Below, in pieces: positions 33,958 to 43,673 of a stretch of DNA of 61,157 bases (position 1 is its first letter; each line of letters opens with the position of its first letter). A program made the position numbers and the translations under genes. The DNA comes from an uncultured Lachnospiraceae bacterium (GTDB lineage: Bacteria; Bacillota; Clostridia; Lachnospirales; Lachnospiraceae): assembly GCA_905199445.1 (NCBI GenBank), contig CAJKGK010000021.1, positions 1-61,157 of the forward strand, read 5' to 3'. A model generated the notes under the pieces. The model was given only the letters and a program-made list of their open reading frames with translations, searched no databases and was not told the DNA's origin.

Positions 33958-34072
33958 CGCTATTCCTCCTGTGTTTACCACTGTATTTATTATAGTCCAT
34001 CTAATGTGTTCAATCAACTTAAACGTTTATAAAATTTTTGGTAACTTTTTATCATGCACTCCGTCCATTTTC

Positions 34073-34124
34073 AAAAAAACCGCCCCGCAGCAGCAGCATA
34101 ACACTATGCTTTCTCCTGCGGGGC
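34073..34124 (-). terminator. Terminator of the HtrA gene
   Basis: Arms GCCCCGCAG (34082-34090) and its complement (34116-34124) with an inner AGCATA/TATGCT helix, followed by GTTTTTTT on the minus strand. Confidence 0.88.
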
Positions 34125-34147
34125 AGCCCCATTCGTATTTATTAAAG

Positions 34148-35782
34148 TTATTGTTCAGATGCCTCATATCCTGGTGTATCTGCAATAGAAATCAGTTTAA
34201 CCTCAATCGTCTGATCCTCATAAACACCATTGCCCTTTGGAATCTTCACGTTCAGAGAAATCTTATCCCCAGGGTTAAAGTCTTCCAGCATATCCTGCAA
34301 TTCTTCCATTTTCTTGATTTCCTGATCATTAAATCCTGTAATAATGTATCCGGCTTCAATTCCTGCATTTTCGGCAGCTGATTCAGGAAGCACCGAAGCA
34401 ACCATTACGCCGACAGGCCAGTTATAGATGCTTGCCATCTGATCATCAATCGTCGCACCGGTAATGCCAAGGCAGGCTGTATTTTCAGCGGTTCTGTTAA
34501 TCAGCTTGCCGCTGACAATATCATTAATTGTTTCAAGGGCACTGTTGATCGGAATCGCAAATCCCATGCCTTCCACATTGGATTCCGCCGACTTCATTGT
34601 ATTAATGCCGATCACCTCGCCCTTTGTATTTAAAAGAGCGCCGCCGCTGTTGCCCGGATTGATGGCTGCATCTGTCTGGATCACATTCATAGCACCGTCC
34701 TCAGTCTGCACTTCACGGTTGACAGCACTGATTGTACCGGTTGTGGTGGACTGGCCATAGCCCAGAGCATTCCCGATGGCAATTGCACCGTTTCCGGGAA
34801 GAAGCTTATCGGAATCCCCAAGCACTGCAATTTTTACAGCAGCCTTTGTCTCATCACTTAAATCATTCATATCCACCGTAAGAACCGCGATATCTGCCCG
34901 CACGTCATAGCCTTTAATCTCGGCCGATGCCGAACTTCCATCATTAAAGGTCACGCTGATTTGCTGGGAATCTGCCACAACGTGATTGTTTGTCACAATA
35001 TACATCAGATTATTTTCTGTATCTTCACTGAATATAATCCCGGATCCTGCGCCCTGACCTTCCTGAGAGTACTGTCTGCCAAAGAAATCCTGAGTTGTTT
35101 TGACAATCTCAGTCGTCACGGCCACGATCGAAGGCTGAGCCTGTGTAACAATATCTGAAACATCCTGGCCTTCAATGGTTTCCACATCGGTGGAAGATGT
35201 TTTTACAACACCAATCGTAAAGTCCGGCTGAGCATCATTTTGAGTCACACGATTTCCCAGGGTATTTATTCCCCACATGGCACCGCCTGCAATCACACCA
35301 AAAGCCAGGCCAAAGCAGACAACCTTCACAAACTGTCTGGCTGTTTTATTCTTCTTTCTGCTGGGCTTTGGAGGCACCTGACCACCATCAAAAGTCTGAT
35401 AATTATATCCGCCGCCTTGACCATTCTGACTGTTATTCTGATAATAGCTGTATTCGTTAAAGCGTTCGTTTGCCCGCCCGCCGTTCTCCCAGCCATTGCC
35501 TCCCCTGCCGGCATTGCTATTATAGGCATTACTGTTATAAGCATTGCCATTATAGGCATTACCGTTATAGGGGCCACCATTATAGCCGTCGCTATGACCA
35601 TTAAACTTCATGCGGTACTGACTGCCGCTTACACCCGGATCACTTTCCGGCTGTGCCTGATCAGGCCCAACGGCATCGGACTGCGCCTGATCAGACTGCA
35701 CAGAACCGACACCGCCCATGTTGGAATCGTTTTCCGGATTCATATTATTTTCCGGATTCATATGATCAAATTCATTATTCAT
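34148..35782 (-). CDS. HtrA/DegP-like membrane-anchored serine protease
   Basis: 544 residues. A long hydrophilic Asn/Gly/Tyr-rich cytoplasmic N-terminus (about 1-140) containing four to five N-A-Y-N-[GS] repeats, one membrane helix (about 150-172), a trypsin-like domain with His in IVTNNHVVAD, Asp in DIAVLTVD and Ser in NPGNSGGALLNT, and a C-terminal PDZ domain (about 440-535; GVMVASVLPESAAENAGIEAGYIITG). It degrades or refolds damaged proteins outside the membrane. The second of two close ATGs is chosen because AAAGGTG sits at proper distance. Followed by a strong terminator. Confidence 0.92.
   Translation of the reverse strand: MNNEFDHMNPENNMNPENDSNMGGVGSVQSDQAQSDAVGPDQAQPESDPGVSGSQYRMKFNGHSDGYNGGPYNGNAYNGNAYNSNAYNSNAGRGGNGWENGGRANERFNEYSYYQNNSQNGQGGGYNYQTFDGGQVPPKPSRKKNKTARQFVKVVCFGLAFGVIAGGAMWGINTLGNRVTQNDAQPDFTIGVVKTSSTDVETIEGQDVSDIVTQAQPSIVAVTTEIVKTTQDFFGRQYSQEGQGAGSGIIFSEDTENNLMYIVTNNHVVADSQQISVTFNDGSSASAEIKGYDVRADIAVLTVDMNDLSDETKAAVKIAVLGDSDKLLPGNGAIAIGNALGYGQSTTTGTISAVNREVQTEDGAMNVIQTDAAINPGNSGGALLNTKGEVIGINTMKSAESNVEGMGFAIPINSALETINDIVSGKLINRTAENTACLGITGATIDDQMASIYNWPVGVMVASVLPESAAENAGIEAGYIITGFNDQEIKKMEELQDMLEDFNPGDKISLNVKIPKGNGVYEDQTIEVKLISIADTPGYEASEQ
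35508..35575 (-). repeat. Short tandem repeats encoding N-A-Y-N-[GS]
   Basis: About four tandem units of 15 bp (core CATTGCCATTATAGG-like on the plus strand) within the HtrA N-terminal region; prone to slippage and length variation. Confidence 0.7.
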
Positions 35783-35996
35783 ACTCATTCACCTTTCTTT
35801 TCTCTATCCATACTTTGAATCGGCCCCAGCCGAAAAAATCAAAGACTGTTCGTTTTATACTGTTTCCTCTTTTTGATGATTTTATTTTATCAGTGAAATG
35901 TGTTTTAGTTGTGAAGACAATGTTAAAAAAAATTGAAAGCATTATTATGAAAGGCAGCCAGACCCCCAATGTCTGCCTGCCGTTTCAACGAACCAC

Positions 35997-36416
35997 TTAT
36001 TTTCCTGATTTTCTGAAAATAATTAACTTGCTGAAAATATAGTTAAAAATCACAACAAAAATATTGGATAAAATCTTGGCCACCATTCCCCACAGACCGA
36101 TCACATCCACACATACAAACATAATCAGCATATCACCCAGTCCAGACATGATCCGTCCGCCCACGAACAGGCCAAATTCCTTAAAAATAGCCGCACCTGT
36201 TTTTTTACTTTTAAACACCCATTTACGGTTGGTCACATAAGCAAAAAGTACAGACAGTATCCAGGCAATTCCGTTTGAAACAAGATAATGGATCCCGATC
36301 AGATCCGCGCACACACCATAAACAACAATATTCACAACCGTTGTCAGGCCTCCAAAAAATACATAAAGAATCAGTTCTTCGTATTTTTTATATAGTTTCA
36401 TCGCTTTTTCAATCAT
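35997..36416 (-). CDS. GtrA family membrane protein
   Basis: 139 residues with four transmembrane helices, the standard GtrA layout: ILYVFFGGLTTVVNIVVYGV, VLFAYVTNRKWVFKSK and GRIMSGLGDMLIMFV. GtrA proteins work with a GT2 enzyme (GtrB) in moving or modifying polyprenyl-phosphate-linked sugars at the membrane. Its start overlaps the upstream glycosyltransferase stop by eight bases. GGAG before the ATG at 36416 was preferred to a more upstream ATG. A hairpin with 10-11-bp arms near 35955-35985 may terminate the pair. Confidence 0.9.
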   Translation of the reverse strand: MIEKAMKLYKKYEELILYVFFGGLTTVVNIVVYGVCADLIGIHYLVSNGIAWILSVLFAYVTNRKWVFKSKKTGAAIFKEFGLFVGGRIMSGLGDMLIMFVCVDVIGLWGMVAKILSNIFVVIFNYIFSKLIIFRKSGK

Positions 36417-37407
36417 GGTATTTCTCCGTTTCATCACTGGTTTCAGTTTTTAATTGTTGATGACACTCCTCATATTTTTGGGCATTGGTATCTGCCACCA
36501 GATAATGGGGACGTTGTTTAACCTCATAGTAAATCCGGCCGATATATTCGCCGAGGACCCCTACCGAGATCAGCTGAACACCGCCTATAATTAAAATCGC
36601 GCATATGGTCGTAAAATATCCGGGCACATCGATCCCCTGACAGAGAATCTGTATAAAAGTAATAAGAATATAAATAAAGCTGATAAACACCAGAATGCCG
36701 CCAAATATAAAGCAGATGCGCAGGGGTTTATTATTAAAGGAAATCAGTCCGTCTATACCGTAGGACAAAAGCCGCTTAAATGACCACTTTGTTTCCCCGG
36801 CTGCCCGCTGCTGATTTTCGTATTCCAGAATTTTTTCCTTAAATCCGATCCAGGAAAAAAGTCCTTTGGAAAAACGATTATATTCTCTCATAGACAGCAG
36901 TGCATTGACCGCTTTCCGACTTAATAATCTAAAGTCCCCCACACCGTCCACCATCTTCACATCCACAATGTGATTAACAACCTTATAATATAATCTGGCC
37001 ATCAACGTGGCCCGCTTTTTATCCCCTTTCCGGTTACGTTTCGCAATCACCTGGTCATAACCTTCCTGGTAATAGGTGATCATTTCCGGGATCATCTGAG
37101 GCGGATGCTGAAGGTCGGCATCCATAATCACCACACAGTCACCACCGGCATACTCAAGCCCAGCAATCATAGCCGACTCCTTGCCAAAATTCCGGCTAAA
37201 AGAAATATAGCGAATTTGAGAGCAGGCGTGCGCTGCCCGCTTAAGTCTGGCAAGGGTGTCATCCGAACTGCCGTCATCCACAAAAATCAGTTCATAATCA
37301 TAATTCCTTCTGCCTGCATCCTCCCCCATAACCTTTGACAATGTTTTCCATGTTTCATCAATGACCGCACTTTCATTGAAGCATGGAACAATAACAGAAA
37401 CCAACAT
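36409..37407 (-). CDS. GT2 family glycosyltransferase (GtrB/DPM1-like)
   Basis: 332 residues. The N-terminal GT-A domain shows VSVIVPCFNESAVID, the FVDDGSSDDTL motif, VVIMDADLQHPPQMI (metal-binding D-x-D) and SFSRNFGKESAMIAGLEYA. Two C-terminal membrane helices (about 230-260 and 270-295) anchor it. It likely transfers glucose or a related sugar from a nucleotide donor to polyprenyl phosphate; the adjacent GtrA homologue fits flipping or later transfer to wall polymers. AGGAGG upstream of the ATG. Confidence 0.92.
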   Translation of the reverse strand: MLVSVIVPCFNESAVIDETWKTLSKVMGEDAGRRNYDYELIFVDDGSSDDTLARLKRAAHACSQIRYISFSRNFGKESAMIAGLEYAGGDCVVIMDADLQHPPQMIPEMITYYQEGYDQVIAKRNRKGDKKRATLMARLYYKVVNHIVDVKMVDGVGDFRLLSRKAVNALLSMREYNRFSKGLFSWIGFKEKILEYENQQRAAGETKWSFKRLLSYGIDGLISFNNKPLRICFIFGGILVFISFIYILITFIQILCQGIDVPGYFTTICAILIIGGVQLISVGVLGEYIGRIYYEVKQRPHYLVADTNAQKYEECHQQLKTETSDETEKYHD

Positions 37408-37474
37408 TTTTCGCGACCTCCTGCATTTTAATTACCCTGCATGCCCCCCAAAAGCGGGAAATTCAGAGCAAATA

Positions 37475-37509
37475 AAAAACGAGACTGCAATCCACGAATC
37501 TGCAGTCTC
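37475..37509 (-). terminator. Terminator overlapping the end of the RimJ-like gene
   Basis: Arms 37481-37489 and 37501-37509 (GAGACTGCA and complement), then GTTTTTTAT on the minus strand. The stop codon lies partly in the stem. Confidence 0.85.
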
Positions 37510-38053
37510 AGTGAATATCCATCATATATAGACATATATTTTTCTGATTCCGTTGCTTAACCCTGAAAAGCTGCATCCCCAAAGACTCTGCAATTCGCCT
37601 TGACGCCACATTTTTTTCATAAATCTGTGCCGCAGCCTTTTCAAACTCTGTTTCTTCGCGGATGTAATCCAGTATAGCACGCATTGCTTCTTTTGCATAG
37701 CCCTTTCGGACATAATCATAATGAATCAAATACCCCAGTTCAAGCAGCCACAGATCTTCATGCTCTGCCGGCCAGGCGCCGCAGCGACCGATCAGCCTGC
37801 CGCTGTCTGCCTCTATAACTGCATACAGCCCCACGCCATAAAAGCCATACATCCATTGAATATAGCTTTTCATTTTTTCATACTCCGCATCCGGATCATC
37901 GCAAAGTCCCTCCATCCCCGGACACATTTCTTCCAGAAAACAGATTCCCGGGCCTTTTGCCCAGGAATCATAAAGTTCATATAAGGAATCAATGTCTTCT
38001 GTCGTAAACTCGCGAATCACCAGATGCTGTGTTTTTGCAATCACCATATGCAT
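37508..38053 (-). CDS. GNAT family N-acetyltransferase (RimJ/RimL type)
   Basis: 181 residues with a RimJ-like GNAT fold: LVIREFTTEDIDSLYELYDS, RLIGRCGAWPAE, ELGYLIHYDYVRKGYAKEAM (acetyl-CoA motif, R/K-x-G-Y-A form) and NVASRRIAESLGMQ. Substrate unknown. It begins four bases after the leuA stop with a poor Shine-Dalgarno, so translation may depend on leuA. A strong terminator closes the leuA-acetyltransferase transcript. Confidence 0.87.
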   Translation of the reverse strand: MHMVIAKTQHLVIREFTTEDIDSLYELYDSWAKGPGICFLEEMCPGMEGLCDDPDAEYEKMKSYIQWMYGFYGVGLYAVIEADSGRLIGRCGAWPAEHEDLWLLELGYLIHYDYVRKGYAKEAMRAILDYIREETEFEKAAAQIYEKNVASRRIAESLGMQLFRVKQRNQKNICLYMMDIH

Positions 38054-38056
38054 CGC

Positions 38057-39730
38057 CTACGCATTGAAAAACAGACGGTTCATCGCACTGAAAATAGCAC
38101 GAATTGACGAACGGGTAATATTGGAGCTCACACCCACACCAAATGCCGTATGCCCTGTATTTTCATCCATAAGTTCAATATAGCTGGCCGCTTTGGAATC
38201 AGAACCTTTAGTCAGCGCATGTTCACTGTACAATGTGAGACGGATATTATAGCCACACTGTTCACAAAGACTGTGTTTAACCGCATCAATCGGACCATTG
38301 CCAAAGCCTTCGATCGTCTTTTGATCACCGTGATCTGTAAAGGTAAGAAGAACCTTTGTATCATAAACATCATGCTGTTCACTGATATCCTCAATCTTAA
38401 TGCGCATAAAGTGCAGCGGCTCCTTGGCCTCGATATACATATCTGTAAACGCATGCATAATCTGCTCCGGCGTAACCTCGCCCTGCTTTTCGGAAATCTT
38501 TTGAATTGCATCCGCAAAGTCCTTGTGCATTTCCTTTGGAAGCTTGTAGCCAAAATACTGATCCATAATAAAGGCCACGCCGCCCTTTCCGGACTGGCTG
38601 TTAATACGTACAATAGGCTCGTAGTTTCTTCCCAGATCGGACGGGTCTATAGGAAGATAAGGTACCTCCCATATCTGAGACTGTCGGTCATGCATAGCCT
38701 TAATTCCTTTATTGATGGCATCCTGATGAGATCCTGAAAATGCAGTAAAGACCAGCTTTCCAGCATACGGATGGCGTGGATGGATATCCATTTTACAGCA
38801 TCTTTCATAGACATCAATAATTTCATTAATATTTTCAATATCCAGCTTTGGATTAATTCCCTGGGAAAACATATTATAGGCAATCGTCAGAATATCCACA
38901 TTCCCGGTCCGTTCACCGTTGCCGAACAATGTACCCTCAATACGATCTGCACCAGCCAGCAAAGCCAGTTCTGCAGAAGCCACACCGCATCCCCGGTCAT
39001 TATGCGGGTGTACACTAAGAATGACCGTTTCACGATCCGTCAGATGGGTATCCATCCATTCAATCTGATCCGCATAAACATTCGGTGTCGTCATCTCCAC
39101 AGTAGCCGGAAGGTTAATGATCATAGGCATATCTTTTGTAGGCTGCCACTCATTCTTCACGGCTTCACACACATCCAGGGCAAAATCCAGTTCAGTGCCT
39201 GTAAAACTTTCAGGTGAGTACTCCAGCCAAAGATTCCCCTTAAAATTTTTGGCATATTCTTTAACCATGCGGGTTCCATCAACAGCAATCTGCTTTATTT
39301 CCTCGCGGTCCATATGAAATACCACATCCCGCTGAAGAGTAGAGGTGGAATTATAAATATGTACAATAACATTTTGAATACCTTCGATGGCCTCAAAAGT
39401 TTTCTCAATTAAATGTGGACGGCACTGGGTCAAAACCTGTACACGAACATCGTCAGGAATCATATGCTTATCCACGAGCATTCTTAAAAAATCATACTCA
39501 ATTTGTGAAGCCGATGGGAATCCGATCTCGATTTCCTTAAAGCCCAACTTGACCAGCAGGCTGAAAAACTCCATCTTCTCTTCCACAACCATCGGATCAA
39601 CCAATGCCTGATTACCGTCACGTAAATCAACACTGCACCAGATCGGTGCCTTCTCAATCTGTTTTCCCGGCCACTGACGCTGTGGGTAATTCACAACCGG
39701 AACTTTTTTATATTTTTTATAATTTAACAT
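38057..39730 (-). CDS. leuA: 2-isopropylmalate synthase
   Basis: 557 residues of the longer, actinobacterial/fungal-like LeuA class. Signs: WCSVDLRDGNQALVDPM (catalytic Arg-Asp), VHIYNSTSTLQRDVVF, LSVHPHNDRGCGVASAEL (metal His-x-His), TLFGNGERTGNVD and a C-terminal LeuA dimerisation/regulatory domain (about 430-557; EGFGNGPIDAVKHSL). It condenses acetyl-CoA with 2-oxoisovalerate, the first step to leucine, and is normally leucine-inhibited. GAGGTG sits before the ATG. The leader is too short for a T-box; a TTGACA promoter lies within 80 bp. leuCDB is not adjacent. Confidence 0.94.
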   Translation of the reverse strand: MLNYKKYKKVPVVNYPQRQWPGKQIEKAPIWCSVDLRDGNQALVDPMVVEEKMEFFSLLVKLGFKEIEIGFPSASQIEYDFLRMLVDKHMIPDDVRVQVLTQCRPHLIEKTFEAIEGIQNVIVHIYNSTSTLQRDVVFHMDREEIKQIAVDGTRMVKEYAKNFKGNLWLEYSPESFTGTELDFALDVCEAVKNEWQPTKDMPMIINLPATVEMTTPNVYADQIEWMDTHLTDRETVILSVHPHNDRGCGVASAELALLAGADRIEGTLFGNGERTGNVDILTIAYNMFSQGINPKLDIENINEIIDVYERCCKMDIHPRHPYAGKLVFTAFSGSHQDAINKGIKAMHDRQSQIWEVPYLPIDPSDLGRNYEPIVRINSQSGKGGVAFIMDQYFGYKLPKEMHKDFADAIQKISEKQGEVTPEQIMHAFTDMYIEAKEPLHFMRIKIEDISEQHDVYDTKVLLTFTDHGDQKTIEGFGNGPIDAVKHSLCEQCGYNIRLTLYSEHALTKGSDSKAASYIELMDENTGHTAFGVGVSSNITRSSIRAIFSAMNRLFFNA

Positions 39731-39776
39731 ATCTCGCACCTCGCCATTCTTTTTAGTGAGATTTTATTTTTATAAT

Positions 39777-39805
39777 ACTTTATCAGATAAAAGTTGTAAT
39801 GTCAA
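39777..39805 (-). promoter_or_regulatory. leuA promoter
   Basis: Minus strand TTGACA (39800-39805), 17-bp spacer, TAAAGT (39777-39782), directly after the HPr terminator stem. Confidence 0.7.
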
Positions 39806-39806
39806 G

Positions 39807-39841
39807 AAAAGGATTGAAGGAATCACTCCTTCAATCCTTTT
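39807..39841 (-). terminator. Terminator overlapping the end of the HPr gene
   Basis: Perfect 15-bp arms (39807-39821 and 39827-39841) with a 5-nt loop; the right arm lies in the last HPr codons. The T-run on the minus strand is short (TTTTC). Confidence 0.7.
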
Positions 39842-40086
39842 TCAATCAGCGCTTTAATGGTTGTCATAGCTGCTTCTTCATCATCACCTTCACAGACAAG
39901 CTCGATTTCATCGCCGCATTTCACACTGGCTCCAAGCACACTCAGCACGCTTTTCGCATTTGCCACGCTGCCTTTTGCCCCAAAGGTAATATGAGATTTA
40001 AACTTCATTGCCTCCTTGCATAACAATCCAGCAGGGCGCAAATGCAAACCTGACGGATTGTTCACGACAACTTTATCACTTAACAT
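39823..40086 (-). CDS. HPr-family phosphocarrier protein
   Basis: 87 residues, the normal HPr size. The active-site motif is PSGLHLRPAGLLC, containing the phosphorylatable histidine (His15-like). The regulatory-serine region is AKSVLSVLGASVKCGDEI, which retains a Ser at the HPr-kinase position, although it differs from the usual KSIMGVMSL. It may act in PTS phosphotransfer or mainly in carbon-catabolite signalling (Crh-like, but with the His). It lies just downstream of cdaR on the same strand, 38 bp away. No PTS genes are nearby. Confidence 0.9.
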   Translation of the reverse strand: MLSDKVVVNNPSGLHLRPAGLLCKEAMKFKSHITFGAKGSVANAKSVLSVLGASVKCGDEIELVCEGDDEEAAMTTIKALIEKGLKE

Positions 40087-40124
40087 ACTGACTCTCCCCC
40101 TGTATCTGTTTCATTTGATGTATA

Positions 40125-41408
40125 TTACTTGGCAGACTGGGACTCAGAGTCCAAACCTGCTTCTGTTGGTGCAGTGACAACAATGGTCACATATTGATCT
40201 GTCGCCAGACCGATACCATCGGGCAAAACAGCCTCCAGTTTTACCGAATATTCCCCGGCCTGAGTAATGCCGCCCACATCAAGGGTAAATCCATAGCTTT
40301 CCTCATTCTTTTTAAGCTGATCCAGATCGGCAGAAACACCGGATATATTCACAGAAACACCGGAATCCCCCTGCAGTTCGTATTCAAAACCTTCAATTTT
40401 ATTTTTCAGTGTAATCTGATCAAACGGAACATTTAAAACCGCTGTTACCTTTTTCTCAATATTAATCTTATAGGCAATTCCGTCATCCCCCTCCACAAGC
40501 TTGAATTTACTTTCATCGAAATACTCGCTGACGGAAAAAGTGCCGCTCTTTGTTTCAGATTCTCCGTCCAACTCCACCGTTTTATTCAGACTGTCGGAAA
40601 GGGTTGCCAGATCTTCCGGCCGGCCGGCTACAATAATCTGCTGTGGAGAATATTCCACATCACCGACAACGGCATAGCCTTCTGCAGGTGCACCCATCAC
40701 GTCCACCTCTATGGCAATGGTCTTTGTGGGAAAAATCTCAACAGTAATTTCCGGCGTCACGGATGTATCCACAGCCACATTGCTCTCATCGATTTCCTCA
40801 CCGTTATTATCATAAAGCTTTGGTGCCTGATAAGTTGTTATATCCGAGCTCTGACCGCTGACATTCACATAAACAGCCAGCTCCTTTGCTGTATTCAGAA
40901 GCTTCTCCGGTCCCTGTACCTTAATCATATTCGGCTCGCAGTAAGTATTGCCAACCGCATAGCCCTGTGCAGGCGTACCGGTTGTATAGACATTGACTTT
41001 AACCCCCATCTCCACATATTTATCCAGTTCAATCTGAAGCGTATTTGTATTTGGAAGAATCTCCACCTGTGTCGCATAACGTTTAGCTACAATATCCACA
41101 GGCACCGCTCCAACCTGGGACATCTTTCCCAGATCTGCATAAGCAGAGAAATCAGATGCAGACAGCCGATTAACAATCGAACTTTTTCCTTCAATTTTAA
41201 AACTGGCTGTACCGCCGTCAATCACCGTATACGTATAATTTTCTCCGTCTTTTGTCAATACTTCCGTGTTACGCACTTCTACAGGTACATTAGAAATTGT
41301 TACCGTCTTTACCGGGTCAGCAACGCTCTGAATAACTAACCAGATGATTACAGCCAAAGCCAGAGCCCCCAGCTTCATTCCAAGATTATCTGTTAGTTTT
41401 TTTCTCAT
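40125..41408 (-). CDS. cdaR: YbbR-domain regulator of diadenylate cyclase
   Basis: 427 residues: one N-terminal membrane helix (about 12-30) and four YbbR-like beta domains outside the membrane (repeated pattern of VEV-x-A-G-x-P-A-x-GYAV at about 125 and 225). CdaR binds and modulates CdaA, the c-di-AMP synthase encoded immediately upstream with a 23-bp overlap. In many Firmicutes glmM follows; here an HPr gene follows instead. Confidence 0.92.
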   Translation of the reverse strand: MRKKLTDNLGMKLGALALAVIIWLVIQSVADPVKTVTISNVPVEVRNTEVLTKDGENYTYTVIDGGTASFKIEGKSSIVNRLSASDFSAYADLGKMSQVGAVPVDIVAKRYATQVEILPNTNTLQIELDKYVEMGVKVNVYTTGTPAQGYAVGNTYCEPNMIKVQGPEKLLNTAKELAVYVNVSGQSSDITTYQAPKLYDNNGEEIDESNVAVDTSVTPEITVEIFPTKTIAIEVDVMGAPAEGYAVVGDVEYSPQQIIVAGRPEDLATLSDSLNKTVELDGESETKSGTFSVSEYFDESKFKLVEGDDGIAYKINIEKKVTAVLNVPFDQITLKNKIEGFEYELQGDSGVSVNISGVSADLDQLKKNEESYGFTLDVGGITQAGEYSVKLEAVLPDGIGLATDQYVTIVVTAPTEAGLDSESQSAK

Positions 41409-42285
41409 TTTTGATGATCCCTTTCAAACGTTTTAATTTCAAAGTCTTTGTGGTTGTATTCGGCCGATGCAGTGCTGCCAGTTCTTTTTTAAGCTCCTCC
41501 GCACTGAGGCTGCGGTACAGCCGCCCATCTTTGGCTACAGATACACTTCCGGTTTCCTCTGAAACGACAATAGTCACACTGTCTGACACCTCACTGATTC
41601 CCACAGCGGCCCGGTGTCTTGTTCCCAGCGCCTTACTCAGTTCCTCGTTGTCTGACAAAGGCAGATAACAGGTTGCTGCCACCACGCGGTTATCTCTGAT
41701 AAATACAGCTCCGTCATGAAGCGGTGTATTTTTTTCAAATATGTTAATCAGCAGCTGACTGGATACCAGCGAATCAATGGCAATACCGGTACGCTCATAC
41801 TCATTAAGCAGCACCTGTTTTTCCATGACAATCAATGCCCCTGTTCTGACTTTGGCCATCTCAAAAACAGCCTTGACAATCTCATTATGACACTTGTCCA
41901 TGTTCTTTCCAACTTTTTCCTCGGTATTACTTGTGCCAAAAATGGATGACACAATGTTCTTCCGTCCCAGCTGCTCCAGCGCACGGCGCAGCTCCGGCTG
42001 AAACAGAATAAAGATAGAAATGACAATCACATTAAACGTCTTTGTGAAAATCCAGAGAATTGTTGTCAGCTTCAGCAGATAAGCAACAATCGCAAAAATA
42101 ATGACAACCACAATCCCCTTAAACAATGTCCAGGCCCGCGTATTTTTAATCCACATAATTAACTGGTAAATTAAAAATGCCAGTATTAAAATCTCAATAA
42201 ATGAACTGATGCCAAACGAATCCCAGGTCGGCAGCGACAACCAAGAAAAGCTCTCTTTTATTGAATCTAAAATTTTGTCAAACAA
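41386..42285 (-). CDS. cdaA: Diadenylate cyclase (c-di-AMP synthase)
   Basis: 299 residues. Three N-terminal membrane helices (about 25-95) and a cytoplasmic DAC domain with the two diagnostic motifs: NTPLHDGAVFIRDNRV (D-G-A) and LGTRHRAAVGISE (R-H-R). It condenses two ATP to c-di-AMP, which controls potassium and wall homeostasis. The frame continues upstream without an ATG; a TTG at 42285, four bases after GAAGGTGG, is the best-supported start. Operon with cdaR. Confidence 0.93.
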   Translation of the reverse strand: MFDKILDSIKESFSWLSLPTWDSFGISSFIEILILAFLIYQLIMWIKNTRAWTLFKGIVVVIIFAIVAYLLKLTTILWIFTKTFNVIVISIFILFQPELRRALEQLGRKNIVSSIFGTSNTEEKVGKNMDKCHNEIVKAVFEMAKVRTGALIVMEKQVLLNEYERTGIAIDSLVSSQLLINIFEKNTPLHDGAVFIRDNRVVAATCYLPLSDNEELSKALGTRHRAAVGISEVSDSVTIVVSEETGSVSVAKDGRLYRSLSAEELKKELAALHRPNTTTKTLKLKRLKGIIKNEKKTNR

Positions 42286-42371
42286 TATGCCACCTTCCCT
42301 CAGAAACAATAGCAACTCTATAAGATAATGCTGTACTGTTTTCTCAATCTTGAATCATTTTAAATAGGCAG

Positions 42372-43673
42372 CTACTCTAAATCATCATAGGAAAAGTCAT
42401 CATAGCTGCTGTCGGCGCCGTAATCCAATGGGTCATAACCGCTGTCGGCTGCCTTTATCTCCTGATTCGGCCTGTCGGCTGTTTTTACTTCCGGTTTAAC
42501 CGTTGTTTTTGGCGCATGTGTCTTTTCTTCGCTTACCGGTTGAACCGGCATTTCAGGAGGCTGAGATGTATCAGAAAAATCATCCCAGTCATCTTCCCCG
42601 GAAGCCGCACCGCTTCCTTCCCGAATTTTCTGAAGGATCTCCATTCGTCTGCGCTTTGAAGGCTTTTTCGTACCTTTCACAGGCGCCGAAGGGCCTTCAT
42701 GTTCAATTTCGCGGATTGTTTCAGATGACGCATCCTTGAGAAATACATCATCAAAGGTACGGACATTTTTCTCGGGATTTGAAACATAAATCTTAGGTAC
42801 AGCCTTTACATAGTAATAATAATCATCATCTTCAAACTGCACATATTCTTTTCTCGAATAAGAAACCGTACAACGCATAAACTGAATCAGCGCTGCCACC
42901 AATCCACCGATCACGGAGCCCAGAATCACACCGCCGTTGGAAATCTGTGCATCCAGCATTCCGCTTCCGATAAGCATGCCTACAATACTAGCAATGGTTC
43001 CCACACCAATACCCACATACCAGGCATAATCAAAAGGCAGTCTGGAAATCACATAGGTCAGCACAATCACAATTGCAAAAATACAAATATATAACAGCAT
43101 CTCCCGGTCCTCCAGAACATGATCAATCACATACTGGTAGGCCTGTGCAATAGCCGTAATATCCAGCGTATTCTCTCCCAGCATAGGAGCAGCTTCTATA
43201 ATATAATGAACAAACTTGATCATTATAAAACTGCAGCCAATCGGGATCAGCGTAAACGGTGTAAAGAAAAGTCCCGCAATCAAGGGCACAATAAAGTGGA
43301 GATTAAGGGGCATAAGCACCGGAATTACCATCATTAAAATGCCATGTTCAGGGGCAAACTTTAAATACAAAAAATAAAAAACAATAAATACAACAAGCGC
43401 CAGCACCATCATAATCATGGACAGCTTATATAAATGCAGAATGGACAGAATGGCTACCAGAAGCACGAAAACCGAAGACGGTACAATCGCACTGATCAAT
43501 GAAAGAACGGTCTGGATTCCCAGGTTGTCAAGTACCTTGTAAAAACCCAGATTTGAATTCACATAGCCGAATACCCAAAATGCGATGATAAACTTGAAGG
43601 CGATTTGAAAATAAGCCTCAAATTCTTTATAAAACCTGGTAATCTTGGCTTTATAGACAAAAAAATTAGTCAT
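42372..43673 (-). CDS. Polytopic membrane protein with acidic cytoplasmic tail
   Basis: 433 residues, about eight to nine transmembrane helices in the first 270 residues, then a hydrophilic tail (about 285-433) rich in Lys first and in Asp/Glu/Ser/Tyr at the end, finishing ...YDDFSYDDLE. No transporter motif or ATP-binding site is visible. The ATG overlaps the upstream small membrane gene by eight bases, so the two are co-translated. The pair sits directly ahead of cdaA-cdaR. Conserved in Lachnospiraceae in my recollection; function unknown. Confidence 0.82.
   Translation of the reverse strand: MTNFFVYKAKITRFYKEFEAYFQIAFKFIIAFWVFGYVNSNLGFYKVLDNLGIQTVLSLISAIVPSSVFVLLVAILSILHLYKLSMIMMVLALVVFIVFYFLYLKFAPEHGILMMVIPVLMPLNLHFIVPLIAGLFFTPFTLIPIGCSFIMIKFVHYIIEAAPMLGENTLDITAIAQAYQYVIDHVLEDREMLLYICIFAIVIVLTYVISRLPFDYAWYVGIGVGTIASIVGMLIGSGMLDAQISNGGVILGSVIGGLVAALIQFMRCTVSYSRKEYVQFEDDDYYYYVKAVPKIYVSNPEKNVRTFDDVFLKDASSETIREIEHEGPSAPVKGTKKPSKRRRMEILQKIREGSGAASGEDDWDDFSDTSQPPEMPVQPVSEEKTHAPKTTVKPEVKTADRPNQEIKAADSGYDPLDYGADSSYDDFSYDDLE

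Noticed and set aside
35326..35818. Long open frames overlapping the HtrA N-terminal repeat region
   Set aside because: They are low-complexity shadows (Ile/Thr/Val/Met-rich) produced by the 15-bp repeats of the real gene.
39731..39822. T-box leader before leuA
   Set aside because: Only about 90 bp separate leuA from the HPr terminator; promoter and ribosome binding site fill it, and no T-box sequence is present.
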